This document shows positions 52,660-61,213 of a stretch of DNA of 64,000 bases, in pieces (within the stretch, counting starts at the first letter, position 1; every line of letters starts with the position of its first letter). The notes beneath the pieces were generated by a model. That model was given only the letters and a program-made list of their open reading frames with translations, ran no database searches and was not told where the DNA came from. The translations under genes were made by a program, and so were the position numbers. Origin of the DNA: Bacillota bacterium (GTDB taxonomy: Bacteria > Bacillota > Clostridia > Lachnospirales > Lachnospiraceae); contig JAFAFU010000037.1 in assembly GCA_023423335.1 (NCBI GenBank), positions 1 to 64,000 of the forward strand. Reading direction: 5' to 3'.

Positions 52660-53415
52660 TTGACAGACTTACAGATATTCAGCAATCCGGAATTCGGACA
52701 AGTCAGAACCGTAGTGAAGGATGGACAACCCTGGTTTGTGGGGAAAGATGTGGCGGAAGTTTTGGGCTATGCGAATCCTCAAAAGGCATTAAGGGATCAT
52801 GTCGACATCGACGACAAAGGGGTGAACGAAATGGACACCCCCGGAGGAAAGCAGCAAATAACCATAATTAACGAAAGCGGTTTATATGCATTGATCTTCG
52901 GGAGCCAATTGGAGGGTGCACAGCGGTTTAAACGCTGGGTAACCGGGGAAGTCCTTCCGTCCATTCGTAAAACCGGGGCATACACCCATGTGCCGCAGAC
53001 CTTACTTGCTTTACAGGGCATGATTAATCAGATGGTACGGCAGGAGGAAGCAATAGCGGAAGCCAACCGGCAGAGCCAAAAGGCCATTGAGACTACCAAA
53101 GCAATCCGCGAAGCCATCATCAAGGAATACGATGACTGGCGCAGAGACATAAACCACAAAGTAGCGGACATCCAAAAGGGCATGAATAAAAGCTATCAGG
53201 ATACTTGGAGTGAACTATATGCAGATCTCGAAAAACGGGCGCACTGTGATCTGGCAAAGAGGGTCAATAACGGGAGATATCGGCTGAATGAAACAGGAGC
53301 AACGAAATCCGCTATAGCAGCCTACTGCCGGCTGGATGCGATTGAGACGGACCCAAGGCTAAAAGAAATCTTTACCGCCATTGTAAAAGAGTATGCGGTT
53401 AAGTATGTAGCGTAG
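52660..53415 (+). CDS. Phage antirepressor (BRO-N domain)
   Basis: 251 aa, TTG start after AAAGGAGG. The BRO/Ant N-terminal domain spans about 1-105: LQIFSNPEFGQVRTV, PWFVGKDVAEVLGYANPQKA, ESGLYALIFGSQLEGAQRFK and WVTGEVLPSIRKTG. The C-terminal half is a helical region (about 110-250) of another antirepressor type. Likely binds or displaces the CI-like repressor to allow induction, which fits a repressor without a protease domain. Confidence 0.9.
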   Translation: MTDLQIFSNPEFGQVRTVVKDGQPWFVGKDVAEVLGYANPQKALRDHVDIDDKGVNEMDTPGGKQQITIINESGLYALIFGSQLEGAQRFKRWVTGEVLPSIRKTGAYTHVPQTLLALQGMINQMVRQEEAIAEANRQSQKAIETTKAIREAIIKEYDDWRRDINHKVADIQKGMNKSYQDTWSELYADLEKRAHCDLAKRVNNGRYRLNETGATKSAIAAYCRLDAIETDPRLKEIFTAIVKEYAVKYVA

Positions 53416-53423
53416 GGGGGGTG

Positions 53424-53630
53424 ATGGGAACGAAGCGTAAATTAACGGAGTTAGCCGCATTTTTCTTGCTAATCGGTGGCATCGGTTATACATATGGTCA
53501 ATGCGGTAACTTACAGTTGGACAAGATCACGATCGGACAGTTTATCGTAAAGGCCGGTATAGGAATCGTGTTTGTCGCTATATCTGCCTGGATAATAAAC
53601 CGGCATTGGAAAGATGGCGAATGGATATGA
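53424..53630 (+). CDS. Small two-segment membrane protein
   Basis: 68 aa with hydrophobic helices at about 10-25 (AAFFLLIGGIGYTYG) and 42-60 (VKAGIGIVFVAISAWII), basic ends. A G7 run just upstream of GTG (53421) and ATG (53424) may serve as ribosome site, though close. Follows the antirepressor by 8 bp. Unknown function. Confidence 0.6.
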   Translation: MGTKRKLTELAAFFLLIGGIGYTYGQCGNLQLDKITIGQFIVKAGIGIVFVAISAWIINRHWKDGEWI

Positions 53631-53720
53631 AAACAGGCCCTAAGGAGCTGCAACTCACTTAAGGCCCATAGAAAAACAATCTAAGTGCATTTTAGCACTA
53701 AAATCGAAGGAGGTCAATAT

Positions 53721-54221
53721 GTGAGAACTATTGATTTGACAAATGAAAGGTTCGGAAGACTAACAGTAATCGCACGGCATGGATATAGAGGAAAAAAGAA
53801 AAGAATAACATGGCTGTGCCGGTGTGACTGCGGCAATCAGAAAGTAGTTATTGGTGAAGACATGAAAAGCGGTCAGACAAAAAGCTGCGGCTGCCTTAAA
53901 GGCGAAGGGAACAATTACAGACACGGACTATCGAACAGTAGACTATGGAATTCATACAGGGCCATGAAAGAAAGGTGTTCACTTGCATCTCATATTTATT
54001 ATAAAAATTATGGTGGCAGGGGAATAAAAGTATGCGAGGAGTGGCTGAATAGTTTTGATTCCTTTTGCGAATGGGCAATGAGCAACGGATATAAAGAAGG
54101 GTTAACTATCGACAGAATAGACATTGATGGTAACTATGAGCCAAATAATTGTAGATGGGCAACTATGAAGGAACAAGCCCAAAATAAAAGAAAGAAGGTG
54201 CATTATTATTTGTCAATTTAA
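53721..54221 (+). CDS. Phage HNH/AP2-type homing-endonuclease-like protein
   Basis: 166 aa from GTG 53721, seven bases after AAGGAGG. The N-terminal 60 residues form a zinc-ribbon-like domain (FGRLTVIARH; WLCRCDCGNQKVV; KSCGCLKG, four Cys). The C-terminal part has RLWNSYRAMKERC, YYKNYGGRGIKVCEEWLNS and IDRIDIDGNYEPNNCRWAT, a block common to many phage proteins near HNH endonucleases. It may cut or bind DNA. Such genes are often mobile within phage genomes. The boundary between domains is inferred. Confidence 0.75.
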   Translation: MRTIDLTNERFGRLTVIARHGYRGKKKRITWLCRCDCGNQKVVIGEDMKSGQTKSCGCLKGEGNNYRHGLSNSRLWNSYRAMKERCSLASHIYYKNYGGRGIKVCEEWLNSFDSFCEWAMSNGYKEGLTIDRIDIDGNYEPNNCRWATMKEQAQNKRKKVHYYLSI

Positions 54222-54759
54222 ATCGGGAATTATTTTAAAGAACAGGTGTTACATAGCGAACGAGGATCATCACTCTAACATGCTGCAGGAGCTTGGCATC
54301 GAGGATGATTACTTAAATGCATCAAAGACCTTTGTCCGGGCAGAGCTTATACCGGCAAATAATGAATGGTGGGAAGATCCGGACGGCTGGAATTTTATTG
54401 TAGATCAGGACGTAGTCCCGGAGTGGTTTGAAAATGATCGGGACAAGTACATAGTGGAATTTAAAGCTGCGGTTAAAGCATGGTGGACAGAGCATGTTCT
54501 TGTGGATAAAAAAATAGACGAGCTTACCGGCGGGTATTACCTGCTTAAGAGATGTGAGGTTAAGAAATTACTTAACGACGTAAGAATTGCAATTATGGGA
54601 AACTCCAAGGTCGGCGAGATGTGGGAAAACTCCAATGTCGGCACGATGTGGGAAAACTCCATAGCAAGGCATTACGGCAAAGGCAAGATTTTTATTTCTC
54701 CTGAATGCAATCTCGCAGTTGCGGTTTTCGAGAATCCCAAGGAGGACAAAAATGCATGA
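54208..54759 (+). CDS. Conserved phage protein with short tandem repeats
   Basis: About 184 aa if translation begins at ATT 54208, after AAGAAGGTG; 159 aa from the first ATG (54280), which has no good ribosome site. The extra residues ICQFKSGIILKNRCYIANED look like a conserved phage-family start. Later: KTFVRAELIP, WNFIVDQDVVPEWFENDRDKY. Near the C-terminus about 2.7 tandem 9-residue repeats (ENSxVGxMW) occur. The 5' end overlaps the previous gene by 14 nt. Function unknown. Confidence 0.65.
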   Translation: MCQFKSGIILKNRCYIANEDHHSNMLQELGIEDDYLNASKTFVRAELIPANNEWWEDPDGWNFIVDQDVVPEWFENDRDKYIVEFKAAVKAWWTEHVLVDKKIDELTGGYYLLKRCEVKKLLNDVRIAIMGNSKVGEMWENSNVGTMWENSIARHYGKGKIFISPECNLAVAVFENPKEDKNA

Positions 54760-54991
54760 TAGGATATCACACCTGTTAAACCTGTGTATGCAGGCAAAGG
54801 CAAAAGGACATGACTGTTTTTGCCATTACCAGCCGCATATAAACCGGATTGAAATAAGTATCTATTTGCACGGATGGCGCGAGGCCGCCACGGAAGATAA
54901 ATCATTCTGGCTCTGTGCAGGGGACGGGTATTGTATCGGATGTGATAGCGTAGATACTGTGGAAGCCTACCTTAAGGAGTTGGTTAAGTGA
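54752..54991 (+). CDS. Phage protein of unknown function
   Basis: 79 aa from ATG 54752, after AAGGAGG; overlaps the previous stop by 8 nt. Cys/His-containing alpha-beta protein (HDCFCHYQPHINRIEISIYLHG, LCAGDGYCIGCDSVDTVEAY). Typical of small phage early proteins; family not recognised. Confidence 0.65.
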   Translation: MHDRISHLLNLCMQAKAKGHDCFCHYQPHINRIEISIYLHGWREAATEDKSFWLCAGDGYCIGCDSVDTVEAYLKELVK

Positions 54992-55122
54992 TGTATGTAC
55001 CGGATAATTATGATCTGTATGATGCTTACGAGAGAGAGCAGGAGAGGACAGAGAGAATTTATCGCAGGCTGGAAATAGAGGAAGAAGCTTCTGATATGGA
55101 AATGGAGGTTGAAGAGTGTTAA
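54991..55122 (+). CDS. Small acidic phage protein
   Basis: 43 aa, coupled to the previous gene by TGATG overlap. Very acidic and Tyr-rich start (MYVPDNYDLYDAYEREQERT) with a Glu-rich helical rest. Its end overlaps the annealing-protein start by 7 nt. Translational coupling on both sides supports a real gene. No function assigned. Confidence 0.6.
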   Translation: MYVPDNYDLYDAYEREQERTERIYRRLEIEEEASDMEMEVEEC

Positions 55123-55751
55123 AGAGTTATGATGAATTAAGAAAGATTGATGTGACGCCATTTTGTGATGAAAGGGACGGGATTAAATATCTGAATTGGG
55201 CAAAATGCGTTGACCTGCTCCATGAAAACGGGGCAGAAACTGTATATTTTTTACCTTTGACTACTGATGCAGGAAGCAGTTTATTTATGTCGAATGAGGT
55301 TTTTACTGACAATAAAGGGACAACCAATCGTTGCTATGAAACCCGGGTAGAGATACATATTGACGATAAGGTTTATTACATGCAGAGCCCCGTCATGAAT
55401 GGAGCCAATCCAGTAAAAGATAATTCCATGTCACAACAGAGAGTATGGAATTCTATGTGCCGGTCTTTTGTGAAAGGCGTGGCGATATATACCGGACTTG
55501 GATTTGATCTTTGGCTGAAGGAAGAGGTTACACACCAAAAAGCAGCGAAAGAAGATGTTTATCATGATATCATGCAGGTCCGGGAAAGAGTATTAGAAAA
55601 AGTCACAACGCTGAATAAGCGAGATATGTCACTGGCTGACATTGCGTCCGCATTGGGTAAGACAGAGGACGAGTTAAAGAACTATCTCAGCCAGTATAAA
55701 ATCCTCTATGCCTTTGAAAATAACCTGGACGTGCTTATTAAGAAGTCATGA
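55116..55751 (+). CDS. Single-strand annealing protein (DUF1071, Sak-type)
   Basis: 211 aa, GTG start in the end of the preceding gene. The conserved start YDELRKIDVTPFCDERDGIKYLNWAKCVDLL, followed by ETRVEIHIDDKVYYMQSPVM, NSMSQQRVWNSMCRSFVKGVAIYTGLG, matches DUF1071 phage annealing proteins. Directly followed (4-nt overlap) by an exonuclease-type gene, the usual pair for phage homologous recombination. Confidence 0.85.
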   Translation: MLKSYDELRKIDVTPFCDERDGIKYLNWAKCVDLLHENGAETVYFLPLTTDAGSSLFMSNEVFTDNKGTTNRCYETRVEIHIDDKVYYMQSPVMNGANPVKDNSMSQQRVWNSMCRSFVKGVAIYTGLGFDLWLKEEVTHQKAAKEDVYHDIMQVRERVLEKVTTLNKRDMSLADIASALGKTEDELKNYLSQYKILYAFENNLDVLIKKS

Positions 55752-56308
55752 TTACATCAAAGGACCGGTCTTATTATATCGGGGGAAGCGATACACCTTT
55801 TGTGATCGGTAACTGGTCAACCAAGTCATTTGATAAGTGGTATGCGACAAAACAAGGGCTTTATTCCATGGATTTTAATAATGATGCCATGAGGACAGGA
55901 ACAGCATATGAACATAAAATACTCGAAGCATTAAAAATACCTGGGATGCAGATGGACAGGCAAGTAATTAAAGGAAGACTTAGAGTTAATCTGGATGGCA
56001 GCACACATGACACAATCTACGAGGTTAAAACCACAATCAAAAAGCTTGTAAAAGTCCCATGGGAGCATATCAACCAAGTTAACGTTGAAATGTATGCCTT
56101 TGATTACAGAAAAGCGTTCATAGCCTTTTACGAGGTCACAGAGGCAGAATATAAGAACTATTACCTCGACATTGATCCTGACCGTATAACATTGATGCAA
56201 GTAGTATACGACGAAGAATTTATTAACCATATCTATTTGCCAAGGTTTAATTATTTATCTGATTGCCTGGATAGGGGGGCGTGGCCGTGTATGAGCTGGC
56301 GAGAATAA
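55748..56308 (+). CDS. YqaJ-type phage recombination exonuclease
   Basis: 186 aa, PD-(D/E)XK fold. IGGSDTPFVIGN and FDKWYATKQGL at the start, then RTGTAYEHKILEAL (Glu ligand), DGST (Asp) and IYEVKTT (ExK core), with Gln in NQVNVEMYAF. Likely degrades one strand to make single-stranded tails for the partner annealing protein. A little shorter than lambda Exo (226 aa). Its end overlaps the next gene by 28 nt. Confidence 0.85.
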   Translation: MITSKDRSYYIGGSDTPFVIGNWSTKSFDKWYATKQGLYSMDFNNDAMRTGTAYEHKILEALKIPGMQMDRQVIKGRLRVNLDGSTHDTIYEVKTTIKKLVKVPWEHINQVNVEMYAFDYRKAFIAFYEVTEAEYKNYYLDIDPDRITLMQVVYDEEFINHIYLPRFNYLSDCLDRGAWPCMSWRE

Positions 56309-56910
56309 CAGGATACCGTGTCAGCCAGGATGGAACCGAACTTAAGGTTTTTATCCCGAAGCTAAACCTGCAGGACCCAATTGTATCCAAGCGGATTAAA
56401 TCGTGTGGCGTGTGGTTTGATGATGGCCGCACTATATCAGCAGAGCAACGCAAAAAGGCATATGCAACAATAGCAGACATATCTTTGCACACCGGATACC
56501 TGCCGGAGGAGCTGAAGGAGTGGCTGAAATATCTCCATATATCCAAAACCGGGTGTAAGTATTTTAGTCTCTCTGATTGCTCCGTGGACACAGCAAGAGA
56601 GTTTATTAATACTATATTGGATTATGCCTTGGAAAACGGTGTCATACTCGATGATCTCGGCATTAATCGCACCGACGATATTAACCGGTATCTTTACGGG
56701 TGTATAAAGTATAAAAAGTGTGCGGTATGCGGAAGACCAGGAGAGGTACATCACTGGGATGCCATAGGCATGGGAAATGACCGGACTGAGATTGACGACA
56801 GCGAACATAGAAAAGTATGCCTGTGCCGCGTCCATCACACGGAATGCCATACCATCGGGAATGATGTTTTTGAATCTAAGCATAAAGTTTACGGAATTAT
56901 TATCAAGTAA
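56281..56910 (+). CDS. Putative HNH nuclease (HNHc_6 type)
   Basis: 209 aa, GTG start after a run of six G. The C-terminal third has a zinc and HNH pattern: CAVCGRPGEVHHWDAIG, CLCRVHHTECHTIGNDVFES and KHKVYGI. The N-terminal part is helical (WFDDGRTISAEQRKKAYATI, ISLHTGYLPEELKEWLK), a region seen in phage proteins related to recombination or resolvase functions. Probably acts on phage DNA intermediates. Confidence 0.8.
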   Translation: MAVYELARITGYRVSQDGTELKVFIPKLNLQDPIVSKRIKSCGVWFDDGRTISAEQRKKAYATIADISLHTGYLPEELKEWLKYLHISKTGCKYFSLSDCSVDTAREFINTILDYALENGVILDDLGINRTDDINRYLYGCIKYKKCAVCGRPGEVHHWDAIGMGNDRTEIDDSEHRKVCLCRVHHTECHTIGNDVFESKHKVYGIIIK

Positions 56911-56999
56911 CATCTCCGGTATAACATATCACAATGGAGCCGGATTACCTTCTTATTGTCATGGGCGGTTTCATAGGCCGCCCAGGTGAAAGGAGAACT

Positions 57000-57344
57000 A
57001 TGACAATTAATAGTAAAGCTAAGGGAGCAAAAGGCGAGCGTGAACTTGTAAATGCGCTCAAAGAATATGGATACACGACAAGGCGATCAGTACAGTATAA
57101 CGGCAAAGTAACAGACGGACAGCCTGACATAGTTGGCCTAGAAGGGATACATATTGAATGTAAGAGGGTGGAGAGATTAAATATTCAGGAAGCCGTCGAT
57201 CAGGCAGTAAGAGACAGCCAATCAGTTCCTTTTTTGCCTGATATGCCTGCTGTTTTTCACCGCAAAAATAACTGTGGTTGGCTTGTCACGATGACACTTG
57301 ATGATTGGATAGAACTATATCGTGAATGGGTGAATGGACGGTGA
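57000..57344 (+). CDS. Holliday junction resolvase-like nuclease
   Basis: 114 aa from ATG 57000, after AAAGGAG; the upstream frame to 56934 lacks a ribosome site. PD-(D/E)XK fold of the archaeal-Hjc/phage type: KGAKGERELVNALKEYG (Glu), DGQPDIVGLEGIHIECKRVE (Asp, ExK), then helices with Gln. Resolves branched DNA during recombination and packaging. Next to annealing, exonuclease and HNH genes. Confidence 0.82.
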   Translation: MTINSKAKGAKGERELVNALKEYGYTTRRSVQYNGKVTDGQPDIVGLEGIHIECKRVERLNIQEAVDQAVRDSQSVPFLPDMPAVFHRKNNCGWLVTMTLDDWIELYREWVNGR

Positions 57345-57348
57345 TTAG

Positions 57349-58134
57349 ATGGCAAGAGACGGAATAGATTACTTTCCTCTCGATTGCCAACTTAATGAGA
57401 AAATCGAACTAATCGAAGCAGAGTTTGGGCTGGTAGGTTTTGCAGTAGTCGTTAAGTTGCTCCAGCGTATATACGGGGTACGAGGTTATTACTGTGAATG
57501 GAATACTGAGGTTGCATTATTGTTTGGCCGATCATGCGGGTTGGGTGGTAATGCCGTTTCGGAAATTATATTAGCTTCGGTTAGGCGGGGTATATTTTCA
57601 GAAGAACTTTTTAACAAATATCATATCCTTACATCAAAAGGGATACAGGAAAGATATTTTGAAGCGGTCAGCCGCCGCAAAGAAGTTCAAGCGAAAAACG
57701 AGTACCTACTTATTAATGTTGGCAATCTTTATAAAAATGTAATCATTTCTTTGGAAAATGTCAGCATAAATCAAAAAAATGTATACATTTCTGAACAGAG
57801 TAAAGTAAAGGAAAGTAAAGGAAAGGATATAAAAAAGAATAGTCACTTCGTTCCACCGACACCGGAGGAAATTAAAGCTTATTGTCTGGAAAGGCGTAAT
57901 CAGGTCGACGCTAATAAATTATTTGATTTTTATACGGCGAACGGATGGGTACAGGGTAAAGGTAAGCCTATTAAGGACTGGAAAGCATGTGTAAGGACGT
58001 GGGAAAGTAATAGCGATTCCCATCTGCAACCAAAACAGGCAGCAAAGAATAAATTTACCCAATATCCCCAACGCACTTACAACGATAAGGATTATGACGA
58101 GATAGACAGAAAACTGTTAAATAAGGGATTATAG
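57349..58134 (+). CDS. Phage replication protein, DUF4373/Lin1244-type N-terminus
   Basis: 261 aa. The N-terminal winged-helix-like domain (FPLDCQLNEKIELIEAEFGL, ending ILTSKGIQERYFEAVSRRKE) matches the Lin1244/Lin1753 (DUF4373) family of phage DnaD-like initiators. The middle linker is Ser/Lys/Asn-rich. The C-terminal part has DANKLFDFYTANGWVQGKGKPI...WKACVRTWE, as in replisome organisers. Starts 5 bp after the resolvase. No helicase loader was identified alongside. Confidence 0.82.
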   Translation: MARDGIDYFPLDCQLNEKIELIEAEFGLVGFAVVVKLLQRIYGVRGYYCEWNTEVALLFGRSCGLGGNAVSEIILASVRRGIFSEELFNKYHILTSKGIQERYFEAVSRRKEVQAKNEYLLINVGNLYKNVIISLENVSINQKNVYISEQSKVKESKGKDIKKNSHFVPPTPEEIKAYCLERRNQVDANKLFDFYTANGWVQGKGKPIKDWKACVRTWESNSDSHLQPKQAAKNKFTQYPQRTYNDKDYDEIDRKLLNKGL

Positions 58135-58144
58135 GAGGTTAATC

Positions 58145-58321
58145 ATGTTTTATAAAATCACCTATCTGGAAGATATAGAAAAACTTGCCGGGATATTTGT
58201 TAAAAACGGCTATACCGTAAACCGGGCAAAGGTCAAAAGCAAATCCGGTAAAGGATACACACAGGGGATCGAGGTCACGGGTGACGGCGATGTCCAGGAA
58301 ACGGAGGACGAAGATGAATAA
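58145..58321 (+). CDS. Small phage protein, unknown
   Basis: 58 aa. ATAGGAGG precedes ATG. Alpha-beta start (MFYKITYLEDIEKLAGIFVK), basic centre, acidic tail (DVQETEDEDE). Overlaps the next start by 8 nt. Not recognised. Confidence 0.6.
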   Translation: MFYKITYLEDIEKLAGIFVKNGYTVNRAKVKSKSGKGYTQGIEVTGDGDVQETEDEDE

Positions 58322-58562
58322 ATACGATGTCTTTAAAAACGGCACACAGATAGCCTACGATATCACAAAGAAAGAGGCTATGTATATAACCGGCTTCAGT
58401 AACCGGAATTTTTCCAGATACATAGGCAAATGCAGCAGTAAAGGTTTCAGCCTTGAATATACCGCCGGGCAGGAAAAGCTTGAAGAGGTAGATGTAGCAT
58501 TTAAAAGCGCATGGGATTACTGGAGATATCGGATTAATCCAAAGGCTAGGCAGGTGGGATGA
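58314..58562 (+). CDS. Small phage protein, DNA-binding-like
   Basis: 82 aa from ATG 58314, after GGAGG; overlaps neighbours on both sides by a few bases. The pattern YDITKKEAMYITGFSNRNFS then IGKCSSKGFSLEY suggests a small helix-turn-helix or homing-gene accessory protein. No firm family. Confidence 0.55.
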   Translation: MNKYDVFKNGTQIAYDITKKEAMYITGFSNRNFSRYIGKCSSKGFSLEYTAGQEKLEEVDVAFKSAWDYWRYRINPKARQVG

Positions 58563-59649
58563 TGGAACTTAATCATATTTACTGCGGTGACGCCCTGGAG
58601 GTCCTTAAAACCTTGCCGGATAATAGCGTGGATTGCGGTGTAACCTCACCGCCATACTTTGGCTTGCGGGATTATGGGGTGTCCGGTCAGATAGGGCTTG
58701 AAGAGACATCGGAGCAGTTTATAAAAAAACTGGTTGATGTATTCCGCAAATTCCGAAGGGTATTAAAACCAGAAGGGACACTATGGGTTAATGTCGGGGA
58801 TAGTTATGCAGGCGGAGGGCGTGGAAGCGGCTCTGGAGAGTGCAAACAGAAAACAAATGCGGGCTCTCTTGGCTTTGGACCTCAGAAAGCACCGAAGGGG
58901 ATGAAACCAAAAGATTTAATCGGTATTCCTTGGATGCTTGCCTTTGCACTCCGGGCAGACGGATGGTATTTACGGCAGGACATTATATGGAGTAAGCCCA
59001 ATCCGATGCCGGAAAGCGTGACGGATAGGTGTACTAAATCCCATGAGTACATATTTCTGCTATCAAAATCATCTAAATACTATTTTGATAGTGAAGCCAT
59101 TAAAGAACCGTCGCAGTATTTTGGTCCCGACACGGGAGTAGGATACGGGCATGGTACCGACAAGGAAAATCGCAATAGAAAAAGAATTAAAGGTTATAAG
59201 GTACCGTCAGGCTGGGATACGGGAGAAGGGACGCACGGTACCATACACAGGACCGGAAGAACAACCAGATACGGAGGCAATAAGTATAGCGCCAATCCGG
59301 AACAGTTCTACCGCACAAAATCTGGAAACGCTTATGAACCCAGGGACAAGAGAAATAAGCGGTCAGTCTGGACTGTCGGCACTCAGGCATTCAAGGAGGC
59401 TCATTTTGCTACATTCCCGGAGGAGTTAATGTTCCATGTATCCTTGCCGGATGCCCGCAGGGCGGCATAGTCCTTGATATGTTCTTTGGCTCCGGAACAA
59501 CAGGATTAGTAGCACTAAAAAACTTCCGAAACTATATCGGAATTGAACTTAACCCGGAATACATAAAAATAGCCGAAAGACGGCTGCAGCCACATAAGGC
59601 CCAGATAGATATGTTTTCCATGGGCGTGAACAGGATACCCAACAGTTAA
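58559..59649 (+). pseudogene. DNA methyltransferase (N4-cytosine/N6-adenine type), frameshifted
   Basis: The first 303 codons (58559..59470) hold the catalytic motif TSPPYFGLRDYG, a central target region and a conserved FATFPEEL. The frame then continues in a different register: from 59434 the reading PCILAGCPQGGIVLDMFFGS, then GTTGLVALKNFRNYIGIELN runs to a stop at 59649. The SAM-binding FxGSGTTG motif lies only in the second frame. At 59432-59433 two bases stand where three, or none, would keep the frame. Thus the gene looks disrupted by a 1-bp deletion (or a sequencing error). Confidence 0.85.
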
Positions 59650-59715
59650 GGTTTGCATAAAAAAAGAAAGGACTGGAGCTCCGGCCGGGCAAAGTCATGA
59701 CGGTTCCTTTCGGTG

Positions 59716-60933
59716 ATGAATATGGAAAAAGAATTAACCACAGAAGAGTGGAAAGCAGAAAAAAAGAAAAAGAGGGCGCAATTTACAGCAATGCAGAATT
59801 TGCCCTATGAGGTAAAAATAAAGCGAGCGGAGAAAAGGGCACATGAGTTTATAGCTGAATTGGATAAGAGGGGACTAAGTGCGCATGTAAGTGTAGGCGG
59901 ACTTGACAGCATCGTCCTGTATATCTGGCTTAAAAGCATCGGAATAGACATTCCCGCCGTGTCAGTATCATCTTTAGAGGACAGAAGTATTCAGCGGGTA
60001 CATAAGTCTCTGGGGATTACAAGGATAGCTCCAGGAAAATCAAAAGTTGAGGTGCTGAACGAAGTAGGATTCCCTGTTATCTCAAAGAAGATAGCGGGAC
60101 GAATTAATACATTGCAGCATCCCACGGAGAAAAATAAAACCGTTCGCCATGCAATTATCACGGGCGAATGTGGAGAACAGGGGCATTTTGCTAAGAATAG
60201 TCGCATGAAGATGCCGCAGAAATGGCTTAATCTTTTCGGTGGATATGAAAACGAAAATGAGGGAGTCGAATATCAGGAACCCGACTTCCTTGTATCAAAC
60301 AAGTGTTGCATACACATGAAAGAACAACCTTGTGATATATGGGCGAAAATACATAATAGTTGTCCGTTCCTTGGACTTATGGCAAGCGAAGGAGGACAGA
60401 GGGAGGAGGCCCTTATAGATCATGGGTGTAATTATTTTGGTAAAACAGTAATTCGAAGTGCTCCATTTGGCCCATTCCTGCGGCAGGATATACTTACATT
60501 GGCGATTGAAATGGATAAATGGTACCACGAACATTTTGACATCTTTAAACAAGCATTCCATGAGCAGCCATATGGAGAAAACAAGGACGGAAGCTTAAAG
60601 GAATATGAACCGCTGGATACTATTATTCCTGAAATTTACGGAAGAATAGAACAGGATCAAAATGGAGTTCTTCGCACCACTGGAGCTCAGCGCACAGGGT
60701 GTAGCATGTGTGGTTTCGGAATTCACATGGAAAAGCGCCCGCACAGATTTGACCAGCTAAGGGAGCGAAACCCGAAAGAATGGGAATTTTGGATGTATCG
60801 TTGCTGCACTGATAAGAACACTGGGGAAGTGTATGGATGGGGAAAGGTGCTTGATTACATTGGCGTTGGATGGGAGGATATTCCGTCTGGATTACAATTG
60901 CCAGGTCAGATGGAACTAAGTGATTTTATTTAG
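59716..60933 (+). CDS. PAPS-reductase-family PP-loop protein with Cys motifs
   Basis: 405 aa. PP-loop SVGGLDS at 59-65 (ATP-binding, like SGGxDS) and the PAPS-reductase-type sequence FLGLMASEGGQREEAL near 218-233, with RSAPFGPFLRQDILTLAI. Cys197, 198, 206, 216, 238, 329 and 332 (RTGCSMCGFG) may bind an Fe-S cluster. Such proteins occur in phages next to DNA methyltransferases, and relatives include DndC, the sulfur-inserting enzyme of DNA phosphorothioation. Here the role is unknown. No strong ribosome site; ATG 59716 or 59722. Confidence 0.8.
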   Translation: MNMEKELTTEEWKAEKKKKRAQFTAMQNLPYEVKIKRAEKRAHEFIAELDKRGLSAHVSVGGLDSIVLYIWLKSIGIDIPAVSVSSLEDRSIQRVHKSLGITRIAPGKSKVEVLNEVGFPVISKKIAGRINTLQHPTEKNKTVRHAIITGECGEQGHFAKNSRMKMPQKWLNLFGGYENENEGVEYQEPDFLVSNKCCIHMKEQPCDIWAKIHNSCPFLGLMASEGGQREEALIDHGCNYFGKTVIRSAPFGPFLRQDILTLAIEMDKWYHEHFDIFKQAFHEQPYGENKDGSLKEYEPLDTIIPEIYGRIEQDQNGVLRTTGAQRTGCSMCGFGIHMEKRPHRFDQLRERNPKEWEFWMYRCCTDKNTGEVYGWGKVLDYIGVGWEDIPSGLQLPGQMELSDFI

Positions 60934-60950
60934 CAAGAGAAGGAGGATAT

Positions 60951-61211
60951 ATGTTAATACGGAGCCAATGCAAAAAATATTTATATAATCTCAATACGAA
61001 TAAAGGGCTATGGATAACGAGCCGTGCAAAGGGAGTTACCGTCATAGCAGAGGGACTTGGGGATATCGGTCAATATTCCACCGAAGCCAAGGCTATCAAG
61101 GTATTGGATATGATACAAGAGGCTTATGCAAGATTTAGTTGCAGGTACGGAGGGGATCATTCTGGTGATGCTGTATTCCAGATGCCGCCAGATGAAGAAG
61201 CGGAGGGATAA
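60951..61211 (+). CDS. Small phage protein, unknown
   Basis: 86 aa, ATG after AAGGAGG. Alpha-beta with KGLWITSRAKGVTVIAEGLG and a C-terminal acidic tail. Seventeen bases after the PAPS-family gene. Not recognised. Confidence 0.6.
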   Translation: MLIRSQCKKYLYNLNTNKGLWITSRAKGVTVIAEGLGDIGQYSTEAKAIKVLDMIQEAYARFSCRYGGDHSGDAVFQMPPDEEAEG

Positions 61212-61213
61212 TT

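Noticed and set aside
59420..59440. Programmed -1 frameshift in the methyltransferase
   Set aside because: No slippery X XXY YYZ heptamer or downstream stimulatory structure was seen at the junction; a simple indel is more likely.
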